A stretch of DNA of 64,000 bases from Symsagittifera roscoffensis (Eukaryota > Xenacoelomorpha > Acoela > Convolutidae). Both the position numbers and the translations under genes were made by a program. Shown in pieces: positions 1 to 11,100 of the stretch. The notes below the pieces were generated by a model. It saw only the letters and a list, made by a program, of their open reading frames with translations. It was not told the origin of the DNA and searched no databases. Location: the NCBI RefSeq assembly GCF_963678635.1, contig NC_087068.1, forward strand, positions 37,579,436-37,643,435, in the 5' to 3' direction. Every line of letters starts with the position of its first letter. Positions within the stretch are counted from its first letter, which is position 1.

Positions 1-3000
1 AATCCTTCAGGCTTGGGAGTAGCGGCGTTGCTTATTCGCCTTCTCGTCGCTTGATCCGTGTACGCAAATCGTGTGTACTGTAACACGGCGGCATTTCTCC
101 CCACGAAGTATGGATCCATCGTCGCCGAGAAATTCCCTACTCTCCTTTCATTGGTTTCGAATGCTCTCAACCTAGGAGTTTGTACTACGGAGACTGCTCC
201 GAGCAACATCCTTCTTATCAGAGGGAATTCAGGGATTGCTTCGGGTAGCTTCTTGTAATCGCCCCAATCCTTCGTCTCTTCTCTCACCTTGTGATACGCT
301 GCTGTGAGACGAGGCACTCTGGTCATTTCACCATTCGTTTTGTCATAGGGCCTCAGATTCCAAAGCTTTGGAAACACCTCGATGTGCCCTCTTTCTACTT
401 CTCCCATGCGGTCACAGAAGTGATCGTCAAAATTGATGACTGTCATCTCTGGCTCCGATATTTTCGCAAATAACAGATCTTCACTCATGAGCTCTCGCAA
501 TGCGTGCAGCTCACACCAGTTCAGTGTACTACCGTCCACTGCCGATATGAGGTTCAGGTGCAACACCGACCTCCTATATGCTTCCACTTTAACGTCAGGG
601 AACGCAAAGGTGACTGCTGGTCCATAGATCACTGTCACGAACTCCGTGACTCCTCTGATCAGCGCCAAGGGATCGATTCTCATAGCTAAGCTCAAATCTG
701 TTAACAGCGGCATGCCTCCAACATGTCGTCTAACATCTTCCTCTCTTTCAATTGTCTCGTCTTCTCCGGTTCCAAAGCGATTTTGCTGCAAGAGATACTG
801 GATAAGAGTGTGTCTCAGGTCTCTTATTTTGTTCCACGAGTCTGTGGATTTCTTCATATCCAGATTCCTCACTCTCTCTTTCATCTGCTCTGGACAACGT
901 GCCAGTTTCATCAGTCCTCCCAAGTTTCCGTGGGTTATTGCGATCAATGTCAGAAGTCCATCTAGTCGCAGGTTCTGTATTCCATCCGTAAGCAGTATCA
1001 CCGGTCCTTTCACGAAATTCTCCGCTCCAAATGTCACGAACAGGGCTATTAATTCCACTATCGATACTTTCACTACCGCTTGGAGGAATTCCTTTATCAA
1101 GTAGTGCGAGACTTTCGGGTAGACTTTTGCCAAGAAGGACGCGGTCCATCCGGCTCCCAACCCTTCTAGCATGCTGTCTGTCCTTTCAAATCCCTCCTGT
1201 CCTTTCACTTCCTGGGTCCAGAAGGTTTCCAGAGTAATCTGACACATTCTGTTCACGAACTCAGCTGTCTTTTCTCCGGTATTTTCCGCCAGGTTCACCT
1301 CCTTCAACAAGTAGGCGTGTATCTTAGTGATCATTACTGGGCCTTGCTGAAAAGCATCTGCACCCAATGCCGCTACTCTCGGATTCAGGTGTAGCCACTG
1401 GTTTGCTTCCGGCTTGGTTCTCAGCACCATCGCTTCCAGATGAGCTCTCGTCTCCAGTGAATTCTTTCTTCTCGTGTCTTCACTCGCCACTTCCATTGCT
1501 CGGAACCACAAGTCGTTGGACATCGCCGTGATCACTCGATGGTCGTCATCTATTCCTGGTTTCAGTTTGAGTTGCCGACTGAAGTTGGACAGTTCCAACC
1601 CCAGCACTTCGTCCAACACCAACATGTGTAGCGCGTGGTCCTTGAACCCTCTCATCGCGTTTGAGATATCTGACCATACTGCCGGCAGTTCAGCCTTAAG
1701 TGGCCTCAGGTTCTCCATTTCTATCATGCGACTCGGGGCTGATATGATCACATCATATTTTCCCTCCGAAAGTAAGGCTACCATTGCATACACAAATTTC
1801 AGTCCATCCGGGAGATATGCATATCCCGGAGACAACGCAAATACCACTCTCAACGTCACTTTATTGAATGATCCCTCCTTTGTCGCGTCTACCACTTCAC
1901 CCATTGACTCCAGGATGTCTTTTATCGCGGGCCATACTGCGTTTTCTGCTGTTGCAGGATCTCTGAGCCTGCTCAGAAAACCTCTACTGTGTAGATGGTC
2001 ATTGATGCCAGCAAACACAATCGTTATCGGGTTCATTTCTGTCTGCCTTTGTACCCCTATAGCCAATGACACTGATTGCAATAGGTCTAGGTCAACTGCG
2101 GCCAGCATTATGACGTCCGGCCAAAACAAAGACTTGGAGGTGTACACGAACTCTGAATTCGCTACTACCATGATTTTGGCCTTTCTCATCTCTGCTTTGT
2201 CGTAGGCGGCGAAGATGGTCTCATCTTTCTTTATCGCTGTCAATCCGCCATATCTCTGGGCATCACCATCTTGGTTCACTAGTTTTGGATACACTCTCTC
2301 CTTCACATGACCAGGTGGTGTCGTCAATTGCCTAAATATCTTCACGTGTTGTCCAATCGGCGCTCTCGCCGTCAGGAATCTTCCTGGCCTTTCTTCACGA
2401 CTCCTCTCATCATGGTTCAATCTCACATCTTGCAACGGTCTTGCATTCACAGGTCCTATTGTGTTGTTGGAGGGCAGTCCCTCCAAGTCGGCAAATCTCA
2501 AGGCCGTCGTGGAGCTGAAATTTATGCTAGCGGCTATCAACCAGTCTACGCCGGTTATCGAGTACAATCTGCTGACGGATAGCGTCGCTCCATTCAGCAT
2601 CCTCCTTGCATCTTCGATGAAGCTCACTCTCTGTAGGTCCAGCTTCATTAGTTCTTCTTTGTATATATGCCAAGGAGACGGTATGGATCGCGACCACATC
2701 AATGAGCCTCTGCTCGGTCTTTCCTCTCGACTGGTACTCGTCGTCTCCGATCTAGTGTCCGATCTAGATGTGCCGGCTACTTCTTCGATTGGTTGGTTGA
2801 CAGGTCCTATCCTTCTCCTAGGATGAATTGTTCTCCTCATCGGTGCCTCTCCCAACCGATCCTGTACATCTGTTCTTCGACCTGGTTCACTGGAGCTTTG
2901 TTGCCGGTAATTTATGGCGGCTGGGACCGTACCCAAGCGTGTTTCCAGGTTAGGAGGCACAAAGGTGGTGATCACCGTATCACTCACCGTTCCCTCTTCC

Positions 3001-4766
3001 TTCAGCACTCCTGTGTCAAAGAGTTCTGCTTCCAGCTCATCCAACCGTTCTTGGAAGACTCGATTCAACCAAGCTTGTCCTTCGACACTGTCGAAGTGGA
3101 TGCCATCTGTGGTCAGTCTGGCTTGATCCATGGCTCTCAATTCATGTTCAATGTCCATGAGGATCATTCTTCCGGCATTTCTATTTGCTAGGTTTCTCAA
3201 GATGTTGTTCCATCTCATGACTCCCTCGTTGTGCCTTCTTCCTGATACTGTCAGGCTTCTTGTGTTCATTGGCACAGTGCAAACGGTCAGTACCGCGCAA
3301 CTGAACTTCTGCCAGAGAGTAGTAAACAAACACACCATCATTGCTTCCCACAGTGCTTCCTGCTCATCTGATCCTCTGGAGATGTCATTCGTCCCAACTA
3401 AGATCATCACATTGGGTATCCTCCCTGGATTCATCAGCTCCACCATGCGATATAATTGGGCAATCGTCGCGCCTCCAAAGGCCATCACCGTGGTGACCCA
3501 CGAGGTCCTCAAATTCGACAGCACTCTGACTAAGCTGTCTCCCAATATCAGGTGAGATGTCCCGAGTGGTGGTTGCTGCAGGTTCACAGCCGGGCTCCAG
3601 GTAGCTCGATTGAAGCAGGCTCTCGGATCTGTCTCCGGAACTCCCGTGAAATTATACTTTAATTGATTATTCTTCTGCACGTCCATTACACGAGACACTT
3701 TCTTCGCTGGCATCTTCCTTACTTTTCTCTCTGTGATCTTCGAACTCCCCCTGAGTGGCGTCACGTCACTTATCCCTTGTCTGATTATTGTCTGGGAGAG
3801 TTGTACTCTGCCCGTATCGTCAATCGTTCCATAGGGTGCAGTCACCCCGGAACCTGGTGCATTCTTGTTAGCGACCAATCGTCCAGCGGTCTCTATCAGT
3901 TTTCTCACTGTCTGTTCTACGACGGGATCACCCAAGGTGTCACTAGGATCCGGGATTGTTACTCGGTTCGTCTCTGCTGGAAGCCGTGTCTCCGTTGTTT
4001 GACTCATTTCTCGAGGTGTCAAGAGCTCCATCGGGGACTGCCCACGAGGAATATCCCTTGCAGGTATCACTTTCTCAATGGACGTCGTCAACGCCACCTG
4101 CTCCGATCGCTCTTTGTATTCCTGCCTTAAGCGTTCGATCTCTTGACCCTGCTTTTTGTTGCAGTCTTCAAACAACTTTCTCCACATGTCCCGGTCTTCC
4201 TCCATCGCCAGCATGGTCTTCGTCATATCGTCTAACTCCTTCTTCGTACTTCTCAACTGATCGTTCATCTCGTCCAGATCTTGTATGGTTTGGTTCGTCT
4301 GAACCTTTTGTGTTACTTTCGCTCCTTTTGGTGGCACAGCTACTCTCAGTGGTGAACCAGACGAGGTCGCCTCGCTGTTCATCTCCCGATGCATTCTCGT
4401 CAGCCCAGGTTTGGGCTTGGAGGGCATTGGCATCTCACCTGGTTGGTAAGTCCTAGAACTTCCCAACCCAGGCTCATTCGCCAAGTCACTCCCTGAGAGA
4501 GCCCCGTTTCTCCACCTCATCACTCTCATGTTCGGGCGGTCTAGTACTCCTCTTTCTCCATATGCTGCCATCAACAGGACTTCCGTGGGGCGGTCCCCAC
4601 GGTTGTCGTGCCCCAAGATGTTAATCAGGGCGGTCAGCAACATGACCACCTCTGGGTCCTCCAGAGCGAAGTCTCGTTCGATCAGCCGACGATAGATCGC
4701 ATCTACCATCGGTCCTACATATGCCTCTGCCAGGTCCATCAATTCATCCAGGTTGAAATTGTCCAT
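1..4766 (-). CDS. Third ORF of the large LTR element: SGNH/GDSL-hydrolase-like protein (C-terminus beyond window)
   Basis: The frame opens at the ATG at 4766-4764 and stays open to the window edge, at least 1588 codons. I checked several stretches codon by codon. The N-terminal 390 residues are hydrophilic with a predicted coiled coil around 145-220. An SGNH hydrolase core follows: GDSL at 409-412 (nucleophile S411), GTND at 458-461 (N460) and DGIH at 554-557 (D554, H557), all in family order. A proline/arginine-rich linker at about 660-720 leads to a large C-terminal part with a second SGNH-like block, GINDH at 920-924. No signal peptide or membrane segment was seen. The family hydrolyses esters of lipids or sugars; the substrate here is unknown. 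The ORF lies 406 bases downstream of pol on the same strand, where other elements carry env. It could instead be a captured host gene. Confidence 0.8.
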   Translation of the reverse strand, partial: MDNFNLDELMDLAEAYVGPMVDAIYRRLIERDFALEDPEVVMLLTALINILGHDNRGDRPTEVLLMAAYGERGVLDRPNMRVMRWRNGALSGSDLANEPGLGSSRTYQPGEMPMPSKPKPGLTRMHREMNSEATSSGSPLRVAVPPKGAKVTQKVQTNQTIQDLDEMNDQLRSTKKELDDMTKTMLAMEEDRDMWRKLFEDCNKKQGQEIERLRQEYKERSEQVALTTSIEKVIPARDIPRGQSPMELLTPREMSQTTETRLPAETNRVTIPDPSDTLGDPVVEQTVRKLIETAGRLVANKNAPGSGVTAPYGTIDDTGRVQLSQTIIRQGISDVTPLRGSSKITERKVRKMPAKKVSRVMDVQKNNQLKYNFTGVPETDPRACFNRATWSPAVNLQQPPLGTSHLILGDSLVRVLSNLRTSWVTTVMAFGGATIAQLYRMVELMNPGRIPNVMILVGTNDISRGSDEQEALWEAMMVCLFTTLWQKFSCAVLTVCTVPMNTRSLTVSGRRHNEGVMRWNNILRNLANRNAGRMILMDIEHELRAMDQARLTTDGIHFDSVEGQAWLNRVFQERLDELEAELFDTGVLKEEGTVSDTVITTFVPPNLETRLGTVPAAINYRQQSSSEPGRRTDVQDRLGEAPMRRTIHPRRRIGPVNQPIEEVAGTSRSDTRSETTSTSREERPSRGSLMWSRSIPSPWHIYKEELMKLDLQRVSFIEDARRMLNGATLSVSRLYSITGVDWLIAASINFSSTTALRFADLEGLPSNNTIGPVNARPLQDVRLNHDERSREERPGRFLTARAPIGQHVKIFRQLTTPPGHVKERVYPKLVNQDGDAQRYGGLTAIKKDETIFAAYDKAEMRKAKIMVVANSEFVYTSKSLFWPDVIMLAAVDLDLLQSVSLAIGVQRQTEMNPITIVFAGINDHLHSRGFLSRLRDPATAENAVWPAIKDILESMGEVVDATKEGSFNKVTLRVVFALSPGYAYLPDGLKFVYAMVALLSEGKYDVIISAPSRMIEMENLRPLKAELPAVWSDISNAMRGFKDHALHMLVLDEVLGLELSNFSRQLKLKPGIDDDHRVITAMSNDLWFRAMEVASEDTRRKNSLETRAHLEAMVLRTKPEANQWLHLNPRVAALGADAFQQGPVMITKIHAYLLKEVNLAENTGEKTAEFVNRMCQITLETFWTQEVKGQEGFERTDSMLEGLGAGWTASFLAKVYPKVSHYLIKEFLQAVVKVSIVELIALFVTFGAENFVKGPVILLTDGIQNLRLDGLLTLIAITHGNLGGLMKLARCPEQMKERVRNLDMKKSTDSWNKIRDLRHTLIQYLLQQNRFGTGEDETIEREEDVRRHVGGMPLLTDLSLAMRIDPLALIRGVTEFVTVIYGPAVTFAFPDVKVEAYRRSVLHLNLISAVDGSTLNWCELHALRELMSEDLLFAKISEPEMTVINFDDHFCDRMGEVERGHIEVFPKLWNLRPYDKTNGEMTRVPRLTAAYHKVREETKDWGDYKKLPEAIPEFPLIRRMLLGAVSVVQTPRLRAFETNERRVGNFSATMDPYFVGRNAAVLQYTRFAYTDQATRRRISNAATPKPEG

Positions 4767-5172
4767 ACTGTTCTTTCCAAGTTTGATTTGATTTCGATTT
4801 CAAGTTTTGACTCAAGTGAGCAATTAAATGATCAATCAGGATCTAGAAAAGAAATCACGAATGTCACACTTGTCAATTTCACCTTAACATACATCGTTAA
4901 AATCTGCTTAAAGACAGTTCAGATAAAAAGATATTTATCCTAAAATTTATTAAAATCAATTGGTCTCTAAAATTTTGGAATTCGACCTAAGATTGGACAG
5001 TCCAAACTTTGGATCTATTCCCAAGATCGTCTTTTAGTTTTTCATGGTCACTAACCCCTACTTGCCCATGATCTTAATAACCTAACACATAACATAACAT
5101 AACGTAACATAACACACATATCACATATTACATGCAGCTTGGTCTTTGGCCTAACACCCTCTCGCACATCAC
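4767..5172. other. Spacer between pol and the third ORF
   Basis: This AT-rich spacer of 406 bases has no ORF. It could hold the signal for expressing the third ORF (splice acceptor, internal promoter or ribosome re-entry), but I see no motif that decides among these. It contains the short ATAAC repeat listed separately. Confidence 0.6.
5084..5114. repeat. ATAAC microsatellite
   Basis: Five to six imperfect copies of the pentamer ATAAC/GTAAC lie in tandem in the spacer downstream of pol. This is seen directly. It is probably slippage-generated. Confidence 0.85.
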
Positions 5173-8100
5173 TCAGCCTATACTTAAGTAATATTTCTTA
5201 TGTAGATACACTTGTATGCTCGTATCAGAGAATATCACGTGTACAAGCGCGTACAATTCCCGAGGATGCAGTCTTCCTCTATTTGGATCGTACACTGGAA
5301 GCGAAAGCTCCTTCACGTCCATTTCCACAAGGAAGTCCCTCAGCCTCGTCAAAGACAAGACTAGGTTTTCTGGGTCCACGTGCTGCTTCTCTGTCGCCCT
5401 CGTTACCAAGAAGCATAAGTACTTTCCCGGTATCTGCGACACCGCCGGGGGTAAGGCTGCTATGCCCCCTATCCCTGGTCTTTGCTTCCAAAGGAATTCC
5501 ACGTTTTTGTATTCCCTCTTAAAATCTGCCGCTAGCGCCGTCCTAAAACTCATGTCTGCGGTGATTGCTATCGCACATGTTCTGTTTGTGAGTATGAAAT
5601 CACTATCTGTTAGTACTATGTTACTCGAATATTCATTTGGTAAATTAAAATATGACTCAACTACCCTGCCTATGTCAGGTTTCTTAGGTTCTTCACCTGT
5701 TTCTGTTTCTAAGTTTCCTGTTTCTCTTGCTATTCTCAATTTTTTTATTATCAAGTTTTCAGTGTGGGTAAGTCCTACCCCCACTCCCCGGACAAAAATA
5801 TCCATCGGCGTCCCCGTCGATCGCATACCGGGTATTAAGTCAAGATTAGAAGCTGGAATGAGAAGTTGTCCTTCCTGGGCAGCCCAGGAAGGATCATCTC
5901 GTTCGGTCTTAATGTATTTCGCGCTTTCGCGATCTACGTCTTGAATCGTAACGCTGGTCTTTTCAGGGTCTGATGTCATTTCGTTCAGCCACTCTAAGAC
6001 ACGCAGGTTCGTCAGGTCTTGTTCATTTGACTGCTGTTGCTCATCGTCGAACTCCACCTCGGGTTTCGACCAGTCGTCAACCCACTCATCGTTGTGATCA
6101 TCGACTATGTCAATGTCCTGTGACACTGTTATTTCCTCTAAACCCACTACTTCCTCCACTATTTTCTTTAGATCTATCCTATCCACTACAAAGTCGTCAC
6201 CGTAAGGATTGTATTTCTTTCTTAGTCTCGTCCCGTCTTTCCGACGAGTCTGCATCGTGAACGGAAGATCTGGTTCCATGTTCTTGGGAACCTCTGTCTG
6301 TTCGGAATCCTGCCAATCTTCCTCTGCGTAGGGCAAGGTTTCATCGTCCGCTTCGATCTGTTCGTTTGGATCCAGGTCCAATGGTGTATCCGTACCTTCC
6401 TTTACGACTTCGTTTCCATCGTTCTTCTCCCTGGTGCCTTTTTCATTGACCTCACAAGCAGGATCCATCATTAGATAATCCCCTTCTTCCATGTCTGCAG
6501 GTATACACCAGTCTTCTGTCGATGGATTGTGTGGCTTGATGTTCTCGTAGTGGGCCGCTCGGCCAGTACTCAGTCTATAAAAGCGTCCCTCTTGGTGCAC
6601 CTCTGTAATCATGAAGGGTCCCCTCCACTTCTTCAGAAGCTTTTTTGTCCCTTTCGGTGGTATAACGTTCTGAAATACCCATACGTAGTCTCCCACCGAG
6701 TAAGCCTTTGCACCAGCTGCTTTCTTGTCGAATCTTTTCCTCTGCCTTGCCTGTGCCTGCTGAGTGTTTCGTCTATACAAGTCGTTCAACTCCTGTTGGC
6801 GTCTGATCACATCCCTCACGTAGACCTGTGGGGATGTTTTCTTTCCCTCATACTCTGGGTAGAAGAATGTCAAGGGTAAAGACTTCTCGTGTCCCGTCAG
6901 CATCATGTGTGGACTGACTCCAGTGGTGGAGTGTTGCGTGCTATTATAAGCTCCCATCACCTGTGGAAGGTATCTGTCCCAATCGGTCATGTACCTGGAA
7001 CAATATACCCTCAGCATCGACACTAACGTCCTATTCTGTCTTTCCACTAAGCCATTCGTCTGAGGGTGGTATGTCGTGGAGTGAGCCTGAGCGACTTGTG
7101 ACCGTCTCATAAGCTCTTTCGTAAGCTCGCCTACGAAAGCCGTTCCATTGTCCGATTGAAACGTCATTGGACATCCGTGTCTTGCTATCCACGTATTGAT
7201 CAGGTGGTCGCATGTCTCTTCCGCCGAGGCAGTTATGCAGGGCACGGCCTCTGCATACTTCGTGAAGTGATCTATCATGACCAAGACTTGGTTGTAACCG
7301 CTGTCTGTCATGCATATCTTCTGGTGATCTATCTGCACCACCTCGTTGAATTCAGACGACTCAATTGATTGTAAAGGAAATCGCAACTTCCTAGGATCCT
7401 TGACCTGTTGGCATGACAGACATGCTGTCACCCATTTCTCGCATGCCTTTTTCATCCCAGGCCACTCAAAGCGCTTCAGGATCCTCTGATACACTTTGTC
7501 GATCCCTTGATGGCCCATCTGATCATGCGACCTGAATAATAGTTCTGTCTGATAGAGTTGCGGCAACACTATCGCGTTATATTTGTATAAGACCTTGTCT
7601 TTTTCTCTTCTCCTGCAAGCCACGATCCCGTCCTTGTTCAGATATAACCTCCCCTCCTTCTGCATGAAGTATTGTCTCAGGATCCTATAGCTGTCTTCTT
7701 CCAGGTCACCTTTGTCAGGTGCACCGTTTTCTATCCACCTTTTTAGGTTGCTTGTCATGCGATCATTTCTCTGCGCCCTTAGAAGGTCCGAGAGTCTGTA
7801 CCTCGCCTTCAAATATGTCTTCATGACCCTCATTTGACAATTCATCTCATCGGGCTGATGTGTGTCTTCTTCCATCTTAACGCACCAAATCTTCGCCAAC
7901 GGTTGTGTTTCTTGTTGAAACGGCTGAAGATCAGTCCTGACTACCTCTTTCTGCGGCAACAGGCTTATCGAACGTTTCGATACCGCTATCGTTTCTAAGT
8001 CATCCGCTGCGTTGTCAAAGACTCTTTCGCTTGGTATTAGGTAGCGATCACTGTCAGGATCCTGGTACACCTCTCTGTCCAGGTCTCTCGCCCGAGTTTC

Positions 8101-11100
8101 CACTAGTAGCGTGTGTATCGCTAGTTCTGACAGTTCTGATCCCGAGGTCGAATCCCTGTCTGAATAGGTGTTCATTCTCGAGCTTTCTGACTTATCATCC
8201 GTCGAAGGTGTTGTGCTGGAGACTGCACGCTCTTCCAGATCATGTCCGTATTTCCTTCGCATCCATCTGAACTCCCCGGAGCATCCATCGAGTAGGTCCT
8301 GTTTCTCATCAGGAATTTTCTCGTCTATCTCGGACTCCCCGGACAAATTCACTTGTCCCGGGTGTTGATCTTGTGATTGCCGGTTTTTCTCCTCATCCTT
8401 CTCCCCGGACAAATAGTCTTGCAGCAGATTTTGTTCTACCTCTTCACCCTCTTTTTCCCGGTCTACAAAGGTGACGGTTTTCTTTCGCTTGCTGCTCCCC
8501 TGTTCTTTCCGTCCGTAAGAAGTACTGGTTAAAATCTCTTGGGGTATTGAGGATACTAGTTGCTGAACTATTGTCCTACAATCCCTCTTGTTCTCTTCGT
8601 GCTGTTGTCTGGACGGCATGATCTTCACTTTCTTACTGACTGTTAGCGATGCCACTGCTGCTGTCCACTCGGGGTCATCTCTGGTCACTTCTCTTTCTAA
8701 CAATCCATCCAGCATCCGCATTACTTGTGGTGTTACTTGCACCGTTTTATCCAATAATGAGAGGCTGTTTATATTCATGCGAGAGAGTTCTTGCTGGACC
8801 AGGTTCGAGCGCAGCAAAAAATCCAAGGGGACTGGATCCTCCTTGGACAGGATCTTTATCTCAGCTGCTTTCTCTACAGGTAACTCAGGATGCCCTGGAA
8901 TTGGATGTCCAGACTTATCCAACCATCTCGTTAAGGGAAGCGCTTCATAAGTTTCTTTGTCCAGAAACGAGAATCCCTCCTTTACTTCCGCCTGATTGGC
9001 CTGCTTCTGCTCCAATCTTTCATAGAACTCAGTTTTCTTGCTGAGACTGTCAGCATTCTGATGTTTATCACGCATCCTATGTTCGATTATCATATGGTAG
9101 CCATCCAATCTGACTATCCATCTACCAATATAACTCTGATCCATCGAGTAGGTCTTCAACCAGGATAACGCTCTGTTGTCCACGCGTAACTTGAAGGGAG
9201 CGCTCCCCAAGTATGCACGGTACTTTTCCACGAAGGTGACTACTGCAAACATTTCTGCTTTCGGTGCGCCATATTTCATCTCTGTGTCACTCAAGACCTT
9301 GCTGCCGTATGCAATGGGACGGAGGACTGTTCTTTCGTTCCATTCTTGCTCTTGATGCAATATTCCTGAGATGGCCACCACCGATGCGTCTGTGTCGAGA
9401 ACATACATGCCCTTTTCTGTAGGCATGCCCAGCACTGGCGCTTCGCACAGTTCCCGCTTTATGTTCTCGAATGCAACCTGTGCTTCATCGTTCCATTCGA
9501 ACTTTTTCCCTTTGTTGCGCATCAGCTTCTGCATTGGGTACACCTTGTCCGCATATCCTTTAATGAATTCACGGTAATAATTGGCAAACCCCAGGAAGCT
9601 CATTAGTTGTGTGTCCGTCCTCGGAGCTTTCCATGTCAGCACAGCCTCTACTGCTTCTGGATCTGGCCTCACACCATGCCTGTCCACCATTCTTCCCAGG
9701 TACTTGATCGAATCCCTAAGGATTTCACATTTCGATGGTTTGCATTTCAAGCCTGCTCTTTTCATACATCCGAAGACCTCATCGAGCCGGTCAATGTGAT
9801 CCTCCAGGGTCGGTGTCGCTATGACTACGTCATCCACGTAGCACATCAAGAGATTCCCGTACTTTTTGGTCACTCCTGTCAAAGCCTGAGCCATCAGCCT
9901 TTGAAAGGTTGCTGTTGCATTGCACAAGCCGAAGGGCATCCTCTTCCACTGGTGCAACCCCAATTCGCACGCGAAACCGGTTTTTTCCCTATCCTTTTTC
10001 CGCAAAGGAACCTGCCAGAAGGCAGAACCTAAGTCCAATGTGGTGAAGAACTTTGCATCACCAAGTTTAGATAGGCTCTCGTCTATTCGCGGTATCGGGT
10101 ACGCATCTTTAACCGTTACCGCGTTCAAGTAACGAAAGTCGCAACAAAATCTAAGCTGCCCCCCTTTCTTTTTCGCCATTACTACTCCGCAAGCCCATGG
10201 CGATTTCGAGGGCTCTATCATGTCGTATTCAAGCAACATTTCTATTTCCGCTCGGCACGCTTCCGATTTATGTGGCGTCATTCGCCTTGCGCCTTCCCTA
10301 TGGGGAACGGCGCCCTCTTCTAGTTCGATTTCGTGTTCGACGAAGTTACACCAACCGATGTCCGCCTTATGTTTTGAAAATACCTCGGCGTTCCGATTTA
10401 GGAGGTCCCGCAATTTTTCGAAATCTCCCTCCCCTATTTTTCCTCTCAAACGTTCTATTTCTGGCAAAACCGGTTTGTCGGAATCTAGTTCATATGACGA
10501 GGGGCGTTCCGGAAAATTCGAGCAGCTTGATAAGCCGTCGTCCGTTTCGGATTTCATTGAAAACAATTTATGAATAGATTTTAATTCATTAATTCTCTTT
10601 AAGATTTTATCTTTATTTGCATGATAAGGACAGTCTTTCACACTATATTTCTTCGAGTTTTCTGTCTCCTCATAGTCGGTCCTCATCGGCAAGGCGTAGC
10701 CAAGCTTCTTTCCACGCTGGATTGAAACCGTGGTGTCCAGTGTGTTCAACAACACACTGACACACAGTCCGTTTCGCGTTACCGAGAAGCTCCGGCCTAA
10801 AATCACCGAACTCTGACTATTTGGATTCGGTACTAAGCAAACCTGTTTGCTATCACTTAACGAATTTAAATTTCTCATTCTAAAAATTGCTACTACAGCT
10901 TGTCCTGGTTGTAATTTTACCTTTCTATCCAAAAAAACTGGTACCTTATTTTCATCTGTTATTATCCTATTAATTGGTCTCTTAACATACGTTCGGTCCG
11001 GGTTTCTAATCCGTATTAGACCGTTGTTCAAGTCAATCATCACGTCAAAATTCCTGACAAAATCTCTGCCCAAAATGAATTGGTCGGCGTCGTCCAGATT

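Noticed and set aside
748-1149. Minus-strand ORF of 133 codons, in another frame
   Set aside because: It overlaps the third ORF in a different frame on the same strand. The third ORF is far longer and carries motifs.
1474-2205. Plus-strand ORF of 243 codons
   Set aside because: It is the complement of the minus-strand SGNH ORF, with no motif and composition typical of a shadow frame.
5216-5944. Plus-strand ORF of 242 codons over the Pol C-terminus
   Set aside because: Shadow of the macro-domain region; no recognisable features.
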